A stretch of DNA of 64,000 nucleotides from Phialocephala subalpina (lineage: Eukaryota > Ascomycota > Leotiomycetes > Helotiales > Mollisiaceae): contig FJOG01000018.1 of NCBI GenBank assembly GCA_900073065.1, positions 477,759-541,758 on the forward strand, in the 5' to 3' direction. Position 1 is the stretch's first letter. The number at the start of each line of letters is the position of its first letter. A program made the translations under genes and the position numbers. The notes beneath the pieces are model-generated. The model ran no database searches. It was not told the origin of the DNA and saw only the letters and a program-made list of their open reading frames with translations. This document shows positions 23,097-35,798 of the stretch, piece by piece.

Positions 23097-26000
23097 GGCT
23101 GCTGATCAATTCGGTGCGGCTCTTTGGGTGCGTTGACGACGGCGCGCGAGACCTGTCGCGACGGCGGGGTCGTAGATATACTCTGGTGGGGTGCCAGAGG
23201 GGGGTGGTCGTCGGGGTGGTCGACGTCTTGGTGGGATGCTTCGGCTGGACGAGGAAATCTAAATATATGGGGGAGCTCAGACTTTTTGCTAGCGAGAAAA
23301 TTGCGGGTGCTGCAGGAGCGATCAGGTGCAGTTTTCTTTATCGATAGGCCAGCTGTGGCATTGGGGACACCACAACGAAGGTACTTTTTCGGCCACCGAT
23401 TGAAGAGGATGAGGATCGGGAGGAGAGACGACGAGGTAGGAGGAGCCACGAGAATAGATCTTCTGTAATTACACTGGGCCTGGTACTCGGTCACTGACTG
23501 TCCAGCACGCCTGGCTGTCGAGAGGACTGTTGCCGGGCGTGACGTGCAAATGCTCGCCCGGTACGCTGACCAAGCGAGAAAAGGGAGGCAAAAGGTACAA
23601 AGCTCTGCTTGCACGTAGTTTTTTTTGCTGCGTTGTCCTTCAGCCTGATTGTCGTACAAGTGTTGGGTAGCAATGCCCTTATGAGAGAAGTGGGGATAGG
23701 AAGGGCGAGCGATGTCGCATCTCTGACTCCGTTCGAGGTTTGCGATGCGAAAAGTTGGTGATGTTTGAAGATGAGGATGGGACGAGGGAAGGAGGGGCAG
23801 TACAAAGGGTGAAGAAAGCCGCGATGAAGAGAAGGCTGAGATCGAGAGAAGGGAGTCTGGAAGAGGATGCGAGTGTGGAGTGCAACTACGATGCCATGCT
23901 CCAAGTCGGTATGGCAGTCACTAGTAGAATTCGAAGAGAGGGGCAGTCACCCAACCTAACCCACTACCACCGTGCTCTGGGTCGTGCGTGAGTCTTGCCT
24001 GCTTCAGGCCTGCCGCCTCCAGGTCTCACCACTGATCGCGATTGGAATGCTGCTGTTGCCGATGCAAAGCCAGCAAATGCTGATTCTCATAGGCGACGGG
24101 CGAGGCAGTCCACGTCCACGCCCACACACTCACATACTCATACGCCCATGCCCGAGGATGTGAGCTGCAGACATTTGTGTAGATGGCTCTATGGCATTGG
24201 CTGAATGACTGTCCCTTCCCAATCAAGCCTATTAAGCGGGGAGATTCCGTACTCTGAGGTGTGAGTACGAATCCATCGTCGTCAAAGGGAACAGAACCCA
24301 GTCATCGACGACGCCAACCTCACGCTTTAATCAAGCCAGATTCATGCATTGGGGATTGAACGATGCCCAGCCTCTAGCTCTCCAATCGAAGCTGTTGCTA
24401 GAGCTCTTTATCCCGTTCATTTGTCGTCCGATCTGTTGTGTTCCTCTGCTGACAAGACGGCAACCTGTCATCCAACGACACCTATACCCTCCAGCCCATC
24501 TGATATAGGGAACCTTCTATTTGCGACAACCTGCTTCCGAGTTTCAAGCAAACATCAAAATACGGTATTTCACAATCATCAAATCTCGTCGGGTCGATTG
24601 GTGATCGGAATGCCACGGAGCTGGACCCGTCTTAGGGAGAAGCGCATGAAGAGCTGCAAGTCATTGATGACCAGAGCTGCTGCAGACACTGAGGGCCTCT
24701 GAAGCTGTGTCACAAACCTGAAGTGTGGAACTAGCTGGAGCTCGGAAGACTAGATCTGGCTGGCCTGAGGGTAAATAGAATGCCGCCTCGTCTCCCCGGA
24801 CTTTTGTGGTGTGTCGTGCTCGATGCTGAATATCGAACTTTCCTGAAGGATTCACGAGCGTCGACCAGTCAGGTCGTGATGTCAATGTCTGTTTTTATGC
24901 ATTATATGCAAGGTATAAAGTGTGTGCATGGCGTGTGGAAGCCAACCCCTGCTCGCTTCGAAGACTTCGGCTGCGCGCAGCAACTCAACCGAGAACATTG
25001 GAGAAATTGAGCCAGGTGTTGTTGATGAAGCAGGAAAGCAGGAAGCCACGCGTAAGATTCGATGGGCTTGTGAGAGCTTCTGGAGGGATACATCCGCTGC
25101 CGTCTTACCATCTCGATATTACTTCCATTTTCAGCCGTCTTCGAAGCCATTCAGAACTGTGCTGGCTCAGACAAAAGATACCTACCGATACTCCTGTGGA
25201 AGTCGAATTGTGGAAGTACCTTTTTGTCACTATGACATTCTCGGCATTAGTCTTGTTGCAAGGCTGATATCACGAAATATCCTTGGACCAGCCATCTCTA
25301 TCTGAATTGCTAGACTCAGATGACTACATAGGGAAAGTCATTTTGCAAAAGCAAATATGCAGTTTGCATGGCAATTGCAGGTCCTGTGAGAATGTTCCAG
25401 TCTAATTTGGAGATTTGTAGATCAGTCTGATAGAGAAAGTCGAGGATGAATGATCTTCGTGAGCAGCACACCAACAGCCTCTTCAACACCACCACACCGC
25501 CTTTTTGACTCCAGGACCTATCCTCGTAAAAACACAAAAGTGGCACATCGCCCCATAGTAATCTCGACGCCACACCTCTCTGGACTAGGTGAAGTTTGTT
25601 TCCGGAGCCCGTATCGCCGGAAACTTTGGATGGTCGAGAACGAGATACAGCGATGGGATTTGTCGAGTCATTCGAGATATGACCGGTGACCACAAACTTC
25701 CAGAAACTTACTTACGCCCGACTATTTGCTTTCCCGCCATGTTGAGGCTGCTTCTACGCAATTCTGATATGCTCTCTTCGACCAACTTTCGTGAGAAAGT
25801 TCATCTGGTTCTCCTTCGTCAAAATCCCTCGAAATGCCCGCGCCGAATGATGCAACAGAACTGATTCCGGACGAACCCGTCAGCTTTAGCGAAGCAAACC
25901 TAAAAGATGATGCCACCGCATCAAAGTTTGCCTAGACCGGCCTCATACATGATCAACGATCCAAGGGTCTGTCTTAGGCTTGGGGGCCGTTGATACATCA

Positions 26001-26268
26001 GATGACGATCACGTGGAGCTGTGAGCACGTGAAACTAGTTTGTATTCCACAAGGGCTCGCTTGCTATCATCAGACGTCTCAATCGAGGAATGAGAACTCA
26101 AAGTTCAGAATAGAAGAAGGAAGAAGTAGTTTCGATCGGAAAGCGTTGACTTTACTTCTCGCGTATCGGGATAAAGGCTGCTGCAGCGCGGGATGGCGGT
26201 GCAACAGAGATAGCATCTGCAGATTTGGGTGTAACTCGCCTCGGGACTGTCCTGCTGTGATACATAGA
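23097..26268. other. 3.2-kb intergenic region without a supported gene
   Basis: Includes the promoter of the preceding minus-strand gene (about 23100-24000). Short frames of 60-125 residues occur on both strands but show no domain, signal peptide or consistent splice structure. I see no RNA gene. Confidence 0.5.
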
Positions 26269-28486
26269 TCATTCCTCTGCCCACGATCCCGTCATTGTTG
26301 CCCAAAGATCGTGATACAGCGGGGCGCTTATCGCTGTGAAACTCGGCGTCGAGCTGGCAGTTTCCAGTGAGCTTCCATAGGTCGAATCTGGGGTTCCAAA
26401 GTAGACGCTCAAGTTCGGATCCATCATCGGACAATGTCCCCGAGCCGCCTCAATGGCGTTGCCATGATCAACAGCAAAGAACTTTGGCTTGATGTTGTTC
26501 ACTCGCCGCTCATAGGACTTCTTGACACTTCCCAGAACCATCATGAAGATGTAGAGGACGTCAGGGTTCTTTGGTGGTTCAACTCCTTCTGAAGGGGTTG
26601 AAGAGAGATGCTGAAATCGATAACAGAGGGCATCGAGATACATTCCGAACGGAACGTTGGCCCTGGTGGATGCGGGATCCCATCCCACATTTGCTGCCAT
26701 CAAGAATGTGAGTCGAGAGATCACCACGACGGCTTGAACCACCTCTGCCCACTGCACAACCGAGAATTCGAGATACCCAGATTCAGGCAACGACAGAAGA
26801 TACTCAAAGAACATTTTGCAAGCAGTCAGGCAATTGCCTAAATGGGATGAATTGGCGGGTTCGCTGAATACAGCTGTCTTTAGATGATCGCGATATGGCC
26901 GTTTCAGGAACCCAAGCTGGTAGCTGTAGATAGTGATTTCTGCGAATCTCTCAGCTAGAGCAATACTAGCTACACTTGAAATTAGCCCTGGACAATACGT
27001 AGATTGTATAGACCCACGAAGATTTCTAATCATATCACTCGTCGAGTTCCGCCACTCGAGCAACTCGTTCAGAAATATCCGAATGTTTACTTCAGCGTTG
27101 AGAGCCTCCATCTGACTGTCGCTAACGGGTTGCTTCGAGGAGTGCCATTCACTGATCTTTTCCGCGAGTCGTCGCAGCTTCACAAGAGAATAGATCTCAG
27201 GAGAATATTCGTCTAGCATGAGGACTTCGCCGTGGATGTCCATCAGATTACGGTAGTGAAGATTGTTCGGTTTCTGGAACCCTTGAGATAGTCTGTTCTT
27301 ATTGAGCAACCCTTACATCTCAGCGGCAGCAAGGGAGAACACTTACGATGAACTCAAGTAATAAGCGCCAAGATACGCTCTTCTAGCAGGTCTAGAAAGG
27401 TCATCGCCGTCGGCAAGACCTCTGGTATCAATCTCATTGAAGTTGGTAGTGATTGGCTTGTCTTGATCCAACCCAAGATCCGTGATGAGGCTGATGCATA
27501 GATTCATATACCTAGATAACGGAGCTGTCAGCAACTGCTCAACATATATTGTCCCTGGCGGACCTGGACACTATCTCGGGAAAAGTTCATAAGACGGGGT
27601 GGAATAGGAAAGAGATGTCTTCCCAAATACCTACATGAATGATTGGTTGTTCTTAGGATTCACGTGGTGTGGATACCTTTCAAAGTCAGCAGTCAAAAAC
27701 TAGCATGCTCAAGAACACATACCAGGCAATGTAAACCAAGAGTCCTTGCAGATAGTCCAGACTTTTCCTTCCTTCCACGATGACTTTGGAGCTCAGAACA
27801 CGCCTAAATTCGTGATTTATCTGATGATAGAGAGACAAGTCTCCAATCGAAGCAGACGTGAGAATAGCCAGAAGTAAGAATGGCGAAGTTCTCGCGAGTG
27901 AAGGTACGGTTGCGTTTGCCGTTATATGAACGAAGGGGAATGAGGATGCCCTCTTCTTATACAGAGACAACAGCTCTTCGGCTTCTCCAAGACTGAGTTT
28001 TCGTTGCTCGATGAAAGACTGTTGCGATTGATGTGATTCTTCTGAGGAATGCAGATGTCCCATTTCTGCTGGAACATCGTCACCGAAGAACTCTTTGTGG
28101 TGATCATGTATCGCGACGACATCTTTGCGTGTATCGGGAGACGATACGGTTGGAAGATTCAGAGAGAACTCGGAATGGGCAGATATGGGAGTCTGGCCTG
28201 TGGCAGTAGGACGTCTGAAATATGTCAGTAGGTATATTGGGCTTGTGGTTTTCGACGTTCCGAGACTCCAGAGGCATAATCATCGAATCTCGAAAGCTGC
28301 TGCTTACGTCGTGCGTGTTCTCATCGGACGAGCCTTATCCCGGACAACACATTGGGCTCCATTGATCTCGCATCGCTGACAGACTCCGAGTTGGCTTTTG
28401 TAGATACATCGACTTTTGCTTGCTCGGCATGCTTCGCACGCACGAGCATTTCGTAATTTGGGGGCATTCCCGGATTTCTCGGCCAT
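26269..28486 (-). CDS. Zn2Cys6 fungal transcription factor with five exons
   Basis: Exons 28308-28486, 27723-28214, 27635-27676, 27347-27511 and 26269-27292 give 633 residues. Introns of 93, 46, 123 and 54 bp all have GT-AG ends and phases that agree. The cluster is at residues 17-46, C-x2-C-x6-C-x8-C-x2-C-x6-C (ACEACRASKSRC...CQRCEINGAQC). A fungal-specific regulatory domain follows, with LYHQINHEFRRVL, a block ending LQGLLVYIAW, then YMNLCISLITDLGLDQ and RRAYLGAYYLSSS, all characteristic of this superfamily. The ATG at 28486 sits just before the cluster; an upstream frame to 28570 exists but is not needed. Tiny exon 3 (42 nt) is supported because it restores the motif without a stop. Likely a nuclear regulator of unknown targets; no gene cluster is evident next to it. 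Confidence 0.88.
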
Positions 28487-28948
28487 CTTCGAAATGCCAC
28501 AACAACCAATGGATATGGAATAATTTCGACGTCTTATTGTCCCAACGGAGATGAGTAATCGGGAGCGCATGAGGCTGCTCGTTGATATATAGAGTCGTCA
28601 GCGTGATTCGAGGTGATGAGGAGCAACGGGCTGAAGTCGGATATAGAGAAAACGTAGATCCGTGAGCAAATCAAATGCCGTGTTTGTGTGGGGCAAATCC
28701 TGGTCCTGTCAGCACCCGTGAGCGACGAGCATCATGACCGTTTGATTGGACTTTGCAATTTTTGACAGTGACAATATTCGGTACTTGAGAAGGATCTTTT
28801 TCCAAATGAGTTGGGATATGATGGTTGCCTGGACATCCAGCTCAATTATCTATGTTTGCAACATAAGTCCAAGAAGCAGTCAGTTGACCTGCGAATGCCA
28901 GACACTGACGATTCAAGTTCGCCCAACAAAGTGGAACGCATCATTTGC
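28487..28948. other. Intergenic promoter/trailer region
   Basis: Promoter of the Zn2Cys6 gene and 3' end of the next minus-strand gene. No other feature seen. Confidence 0.55.
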
Positions 28949-29993
28949 TCAATGCAAAACAAGATCTGCAACACAGGCTCGATGGTCTGAAAGATAAACG
29001 CCATCGTCAAAGCGGTTTGCCAGAACCGCATATGTACGATACTCAACTTTGTCACCTTTCCTCGAAAAGATGAAGTCAATACGACTTGGCTCATTGTCGA
29101 CATGGCCAAAGGACGTGAAGGTCATCTCATTGCCATGTCTCTTCTTCTTTGGGACATTGGATCCAATATCTTCCATGATCGAGTCAGGGGAGGTCATGAT
29201 CTGGTATGCCCCATCGTCTGGAGGGCTATTGAAGTCTCCAGCAAGTAGAACAGCCGAGGCGTCGTTGGTCTCACTGAAGGTCTCGATTCCTCCAAGGATC
29301 AGCTTCGCACTCTCTTTGCGAGAAATGAATCCATCGTTGTCCAGATGAGTGCTCAGGACGAGGACTTTTCGACCTGTTTGAACATGGGTGAAGTTCCCAA
29401 CAGTAACAAGCCTGATACACGAAGCATCCCATCCTTTTGAAGGAATCTCAGGAGTCTCGCTCAGCCATCGGGTTTCTGACCAGTTCAAATGCCACACTGA
29501 GGGTCTGTAAATAACCGGCGAATATTCTCCAGCTTGTTTCCCACTACAAGAAGTTGGCATGGGGCTTCATAGGATGCTGAGGAGTCGAGGAGTCAAGCTC
29601 TTCGAGAGCTCGACTCCCTACGAAATGATGCATTCAGGGCAGGATTTATACATACTCGTCACGGCCAACCCCAATATATTCCCATCGGATATCTGGACTT
29701 GAGGATTCGTTCAGGGACTCGATAATGTCCACCAACTGCGAATGAAGGACTTCCTGAAGGCAGATGAAGGTGGTGGGCTGAACGGAATTGAAGACTAGCT
29801 CTGAACAGAGGCGAGGACATCGTATTGGCCATCGTTCTTCGCCTTTGAAAGGAGACTCGGTCGCATAGCGAATGTTGTGGGAGATTATACGGATCCGGAT
29901 GTCCATGGTGTGCTCCTTCTGGGTCGACGCGTGGCTGGCTGGCGATTGCGAGGGATTCTCCTCGAGGATGCTGACGGGCTTGTTTCGTGTCAT
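28949..29993 (-). CDS. Endonuclease/exonuclease/phosphatase family protein
   Basis: Exons 29656-29993 and 28949-29543 with a 112-bp intron (GTATGT to TTGTAG) give 310 residues and the junction GVGRDDGKQAGEYSP. Catalytic signatures of the DNase I-like fold are in order: ISHNIRYAT near 37, LQEV near 80 (metal-binding Glu), STHLDND near 177, LAGDFNSPPDDGAYQ near 213 (Asp/Asn), RIDFIF near 267 and LSDHRAC near 298 (catalytic Asp-His). Members hydrolyse phosphodiester or phosphate bonds in nucleic acids, nucleotides or inositol lipids; the substrate here cannot be told. No signal peptide is obvious. Start: the first ATG in frame is at 29993; an ATG at 29906 just before the core fold is an alternative. 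It is divergent from the PNGase A gene. Confidence 0.88.
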
Positions 29994-30431
29994 TGTCTCT
30001 TCAAAAATTCTCCGCCGCTTCCAATATCCGCCGCGATGTCGAAAAATTGGGTGGCAGACTGTGGCAGTCGTACTGACGCGATTGTTGTCGTGGTGTGGTT
30101 GATGAGAGCAAGGTGAAACGCACCTCAGGATGAGATTCGAGGCCAGCACGTGACTAGGAACTCGTCAAAGACCCAATAGCACCCCACAATCTTTTTCGCG
30201 CTAAGCGATCAACGTCAAGCATCAACTCACCTTCCTTTTCATCTCTAGATCTCAATCTTATCCAAATTAACTACGATGTCGATATCCACCCGCAATACAA
30301 CGTTGCCGAGTGGCAAGAGTCAAGAGTGGGCTGGGAAACCATTGTCCAAGCACCAGAGGAACATTAAAACCCAGGTGCCTAGATTCTGGGAGCAGGAGTG
30401 AGACTGCAACCCTCATTGGAGGTCCATCGTC
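29994..30431. other. Divergent promoter region
   Basis: Shared upstream region of the endonuclease-fold gene (minus) and the PNGase A gene (plus). No other feature recognised. Confidence 0.55.
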
Positions 30432-32320
30432 ATGTGTCCCTCATTGGCTACCATATATATCTCTATTTTGGTTCTTGCTTTGTTCTCCCAATTTAGTCGT
30501 GCCTCGGCTGTGGAAGTGAATCAAGCCCAAGTGCCGCCCAGAACGGACTTTGGGAGTGTAGCTTGTAAACAGACGATTTTCGAGCACAGTTTTACAAGTA
30601 GTTATGGAGTTCCATATGTTGGTAAGTTACTCAATTTCCATGTCCTTTGACACAGGTATTGATGGAGACCAGGCACGTACTCACCGCCTGGAAATTGCAC
30701 ATTTACTACCACGATCTTCAACATCTCAGTCACGTCCAAGGGCCGGCAATATGATCGACTAGCCCTATTGTTCTTTGGAGATACCGAGATCTGGAGAACT
30801 TCAACAGCCATGCCATCGGAAGAGGGTATTTACTGGTCCTACCAAAAGGACATGACAGTCTTCGATCCTCTTCTTCGGACAGAACAAAAAGTCATTTTCG
30901 ACCTCAGCAATGTCTACACGGACTTGTATACTGGAGCTTTCGACGTGACACTTGAAGCTCTGTATTACAACGATAGATATGTGTCGGGACTGACCCCTCC
31001 TGATCATATCTATCCCATCTCGGCGTTGGCTTCGTCGCAGAACATCTCGTCCGTGATGTCCCTGCCAGACGACAACGGGACGGTCTCTCTCATTCTTCCA
31101 GGAAATGTCAAAACAGCTACAGTGTCGATGCTTGCGTCAGGAAACAGTGCTGAAGAGTTTTGGTATACCAATGTTCCAAGCGAATATGCGAACACATTTC
31201 CAGATAATCCAGGATGGCTGTATGGCTACAGTCCGTTCCGAGAGATCCAACTGTTGATAGATGGTCAGCTGGCTGGGGTGTCATGGCCATTTCCTCTCCT
31301 CTTCACAGGTGGTGTGGATCCAGGTCTATGGCGTCCGATAGTTGGCATCGATGCATACGATTTGCCAACATTCGAGATCGATGTTACTCCTTGGTTGCCC
31401 CTTTTGTGTGATGGAAAGGCACACAATTTCGGATTGAAGGTTGTTGGTTTCGACAATTCTGTTGATGGCAAGCTTGGGACCGTGGGCGAGAATTGGTGGG
31501 TGACGGGTGCAGTCTTCATTTGGCTTGACGAGAAGAGCAATCAGACGACCGGAGGAGTGAGCCTACCAGCCCCAGGACGTGCATTGAAATATTTTCAATA
31601 TCTGACATGATCCAGAACATCTCGTCGTCCATTTCGCCACCGACATTCTCCTACCACCCTACAGTTACTAGCATCACTAATAACAACGTCACAACAAACA
31701 CATCCTTCTACTTCTCACTCGCCGCCCATCGCAAGCTCTCCATCTTCTCCACAATCCATACTTCCACCGGTCCCAAGCTCGCCAGCTGGACACAAGACCT
31801 CTCCTTCAGCAACATCCAAAACATGACGAACCTCGCTTACAACCAATCTCTATCCATGATCACCACAGGCTCCTTTTCCTCATCGCTCTCTCCCATCAGA
31901 ACAACATACTCCTACCCCCTCAACCTCTACAGTTTCTACGTCATCGCTTCCACTACATCTACGCTTTCCTCAGTCTTCGCGCTCATCGACCGCAGCTTGA
32001 TCACCAAAGGGATCAACCTCCTTTCTTTGCTCACGGGATTGAAGGTAGGAAGTGAAAGTCTGGCGACGAGACAGTTTGGTGAAAGTCAGTATTACTGGAA
32101 CGAGACCATTGTTGAAGGGACAGCTGCCGATACTGGGGTTACGGACCAGTGGTTTTCGTTTTCGGGGACGCCGGGATTGAAGAAGAATGGAGTGAAGGAG
32201 TATTCGAGGCATTTGAAGGAGGTGGATGATGCTATGGTGTTGGATGACGAGAAATGGGAGAGTATGGTGGTTCCAAAGACGGAGGCTTTGCCGTATGTCG
32301 AAGGCGAGCCTGTTGTCTGA
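30432..32320 (+). CDS. Peptide-N4-(N-acetyl-beta-glucosaminyl)asparagine amidase A (PNGase A)
   Basis: Exons 30432-30621, 30673-31556 and 31616-32320 give 592 residues, with 51- and 59-bp introns. The second intron (GTGAGC to CCAG, CTGAC branch) removes a stop at 31608. An N-terminal hydrophobic signal (IYISILVLALFSQ) is followed by the PNGase A signatures YSPPGNCTFTTTIFNISVTS, GRQYDRLALLFFGDTEIWRT and GIYWSYQKDMT. The C-terminal half keeps the ENWWVTGAVFIWLD block and many Asn-x-Ser/Thr sites. The enzyme releases whole N-glycans from glycoproteins by cutting the amide of glycosylated Asn. It is probably secretory-pathway or extracellular. Intact; no missing residue seen. Confidence 0.9.
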
Positions 32321-33055
32321 TGCATCGGTTGGAAGGCTAGGACCGATCATGGTCCGAGAGTCTAGGCACCGTCATCAGGAACATTGTGGCCAAGATGCAG
32401 GAACACCCATCAATCGATTCCACCTCTGGCTCCTTTGATGCCTCCCTCAACCTTCGTGGGAACAGCCGATGCACGTGACAGGCAAGGTATGTTTTCTGCT
32501 TTTGCACTTCAGATCTTTCAACGAGTTAGTTGGGATCTTTATTATATTTTACATCTACATACTGCAGTCTGCTTATTTGCTTTCCGGAGAGGTCCCGTGC
32601 AGAAGTGAAAATGGGAATCGATCTTATGAGTCGGGTTCGATGTTCTCGAAAGTTCGAGTAGGTTAAAACCTTCACTTTCGGGGCAGGCTCTGAGGCTGCC
32701 TGCTGATGGTGTGCTCATACTTGCCCTATTCTTGAAATAGTGTGGTGTGGCCAGCGGAAACATGTTTCAGATCCTGCCATCCCTGCGGCAAGGCAATTCG
32801 TGATTGGCTAACGCAAAAAGGGGCGTTGTTTTTAGCGAGAATTGCCTCGAGGGCATCGAGACAAGAGCACTAGCGTTGTACAAAGAGCTCATAAGGCTAT
32901 CGCAAAACTTCTCTTCACTTTTTCATTCTTTCTTTTCAAATACTATTTCTCCTCCGATTTCGTCTCCGTCTCTCGTTTGTCAGAAGATCACTGGTTAAAT
33001 TTCCACATCAAAACCACTCAAAAACAAGCCATCTGCCTTCAACCTTGTAACCAAC
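32321..33055. other. Intergenic region upstream of the membrane protein gene
   Basis: No gene recognised. The right half is C/T-rich and probably promoter and leader. Confidence 0.5.
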
Positions 33056-35506
33056 ATGGCCAACCTCCTTCGTCCTCCTCTTAAGAACCATCTCTCTCAA
33101 AATTCTAGTGCACTGTCCAGCTCTCCCTCGAGATTGAACTATGCGACCAGTTCTGTAGTTTCTCAATCGCGTAGCAGTCAGAGCACGGTAGACAATACTT
33201 CCCTTCCCGCATCGTCCCCAGATGCAGACGCCCAGCATACCCCTCAAGAGCACGCTCGGCGACACCCAGATCGTACTCAAGCTCGTCGTCAAAACAATTG
33301 TAAGCTGTACCATTATCCCAGATCTGTATACCTATGCTGACACAAGCTCTTCCCAGCAATCACTCTACATCCAATCCCAGTACCTGAAGGCTACCACGAA
33401 CTCAACTTCCGACCCTTCATGCTTCGCACCTCTATACTCGTCTCTATGCTTGCTTTCAACACACTCTGCGTGGTCAGCCTCTTCCTCGTCGTCTACAAAT
33501 CCGACGTCTATGACCAATTCCACTCCTCACACCCAGACATGCGGTTCGTCGTCCGCTATGTCCCCACCATCGTCGGGACAGTGACCACCCTCTTCTTTCG
33601 ATCGATGAATGAGACCCTCTCACGAATCAAATCTTACATCTGCATGGCCAACGCGCCTGACAACATTGGATCACCGGGCTCGAAAAGTGTCGGCTTGATG
33701 TACACTGGAGGACTGTATTGGGGCAACATGAAGAAACGTCTTTCACCCCGCCACCAAGATTGGCTTCGCTGGGTGATGTTCTTCGCATCGATTCCCATCG
33801 CTCAAATCACCGGATACAAGGCTGCTTTGTTCACGGCATCTGTCACGTCTGATGGGCACTATGTGCTCACCGTTCACAAGTCTATGGCGTTCGTGCTTAT
33901 TAGTCTTTACGCGGTGGTCATCGTAATTACGGTCATGACTTTAATCAAGATGCTAACCAACAAAACCGGCTTGAAATGGGACCCGGTTACTATTGCGGAT
34001 CCACTTGCTTTATTTCATGGGTCGAATGCATTGGATGAGTTTGAAGCACTCGAGCAACAGCATCGGGAGTCAGCTTTTGACTTGCTGGCTGAGCGGTCTT
34101 TCCGACTTGGGTATTGGGAAAGGACTGAGGATCGTAAGACTAGAATTTGGTATGGCATTGGGAAGATATCTCCTCCAGGTATGAATCGTCCTTTTCCTCC
34201 ACATGTACTTCGGTCAGATCGTGCTGACTTATATCTTGTAGCTGGGCGAGACCCAGAAGCCGGACCTGCCGCTTCAAACATACCAGCTTGTCCACAATGC
34301 AACCGAGGCACCCACGCAACATTCTGCTCTTGCAAAGGCGATACGACTTGCACCGTTTACCCTTGGTCAAAAACCTCTCTCTTCCGCCCCATATTCATCT
34401 ACTTCTGGGCCATCCTAATCGTGGCAAGTCTCTGCCTCTGTCTCTACACCGCCTCTTCTTCGAGGGTCAGCAAACCCTTCACCATCCACAACACCTGGTG
34501 GAAATATTTACCCAACTCCGGCTTCAATGCCAACAGCACAACCAACTCCTCCACCCTCAGTCCCCAAACAAACATCACCTCCCAACCCGGCGATCTCCTC
34601 CTCCACCTCCAAGACCTCAGTTTCAACGCCGCAAACGACCTCGTCCTCTACGTGTTCGTATTCCGCTCTATCCCAGTAATCCTCGCCTCCTACTTCGCAA
34701 TAACCTGGTTCAGCGCCGTGGATCGCAGTACACGCTTCTCTCAACCCTTCGCAGACATGTACAACAAGTCCGCCTCAGCCGATGATTCCATCCTCTTAAA
34801 GTACCTCTGGGGAATGCCTGGTCTTGTAACTATCGACGCATTCTCCAACGGCCATTACAAAGTGTTTTGGTTCTCGCTTCTGGATCTCTTGTCTCCCATC
34901 TTTCCCATTCTCGTTGGTGGTTTGTTCGTCATCACTAACACGGGCGAGAAGATTGTTTTCACAATCGTACCTGTTACATTCTATTTCGTCCTCGCCTACC
35001 TCGCTATATACCTCCTTACTCTGCCATTCATCTGGCCAAGAAGGAATAGGAGATTATTGAGATGGCATAACAGTATCGCGGACTATGTTTCGTTGTTCTA
35101 TGCTAGTCATTTACTTAATGATACGGATAAGGAACACCCCGAAAAGGACACTTTTGATATTTCGTCAAAGGATGTTACAGAACGGCATTTGTATTCGAGG
35201 GTGTTTTTGGAGGACAAGAGGTATGGGATGGGATTTTATAAGGGGGTGGATGGGAGGAGGCATTGGGGGTTGGAGAGGGTGGATTTTGCGGATGTTGAGT
35301 TTGTTGGTTTGCGGGATTGGGTGAGGGAGAAGGATCGGGAGAAAGTGGAGGGGGAGAGAGTTGAAAGGGAAAGGGTCGAGATGGAAAGGGAGGAGTGGGA
35401 GATGGTGGAGATGGAAGCGAGGAGGGCGGAAAGACAGATAGTTGAGAGGGCTTGGGTGGAAGAGGTGGTGAATGGAGGAGGGCCAGCCACGAGGGAAGCC
35501 CCGTGA
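33056..35506 (+). CDS. Multi-pass membrane protein, DUF3433-like
   Basis: Exons 33056-33299 and 33357-35506 (57-bp intron) give 797 residues. If the further 63-nt GT-AG stretch 34179-34241 is spliced, the protein is 776 residues. It has a Ser-rich N-terminus, a first membrane helix near residue 105 (ILVSMLAFNTLCVVSLFLVV), a central hydrophilic part with a CPQC and CSC cluster, and several more helices, including FRPIFIYFWAILIVASLCLCLY and FYFVLAYLAIYLLTLPFIW. The tail is charged and coiled (EKVEGERVERERVEMEREE-like). The order and spacing recall the fungal DUF3433 family, integral membrane proteins of unknown function. No transporter motif is seen. Confident gene, tentative family. Confidence 0.75.
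34179..34241 (+). other. Possible 63-nt intron without a stop codon
   Basis: The segment begins GTATGA and ends TTGTAG, with a GCTGAC branch-like site about 14 nt before the acceptor. It is a multiple of three and open in frame, so both spliced and unspliced mRNAs would be translatable. Confidence 0.4.
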
Positions 35507-35798
35507 TATTTGACAACTTTCACTTCAGAAGATCTCGCCATCATTCCGGTATTGCTATACAGTATGCTATGTTTAATTCATCAGAGGTATCGGGAGCATG
35601 AGGGCACGATAATGTAATCACTGATCATGAAGTCTTCATTCACAGAGTCTTCATCTAAATGTCCAATATCGCCATATCAGCCCAGCCCATCCTTCACCTA
35701 TTCATCCCCCATAAAGATCCAGCCATAATATAGTAGCAAGTACGACAAGCACTCGTATATATTGCTTCTGATATCGGCAACCTTCTAAGCGCAGCATT
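35507..35798. other. Short intergenic trailer
   Basis: Convergent 3' ends of the membrane protein gene and the OSTA-like gene; nothing further seen. Confidence 0.5.

Noticed and set aside
22865..23659. 264-residue minus-strand open frame overlapping the start of the disordered protein
   Set aside because: It lies mostly upstream in a different frame with high Arg/Ser and no domain; promoter sequence is more likely.
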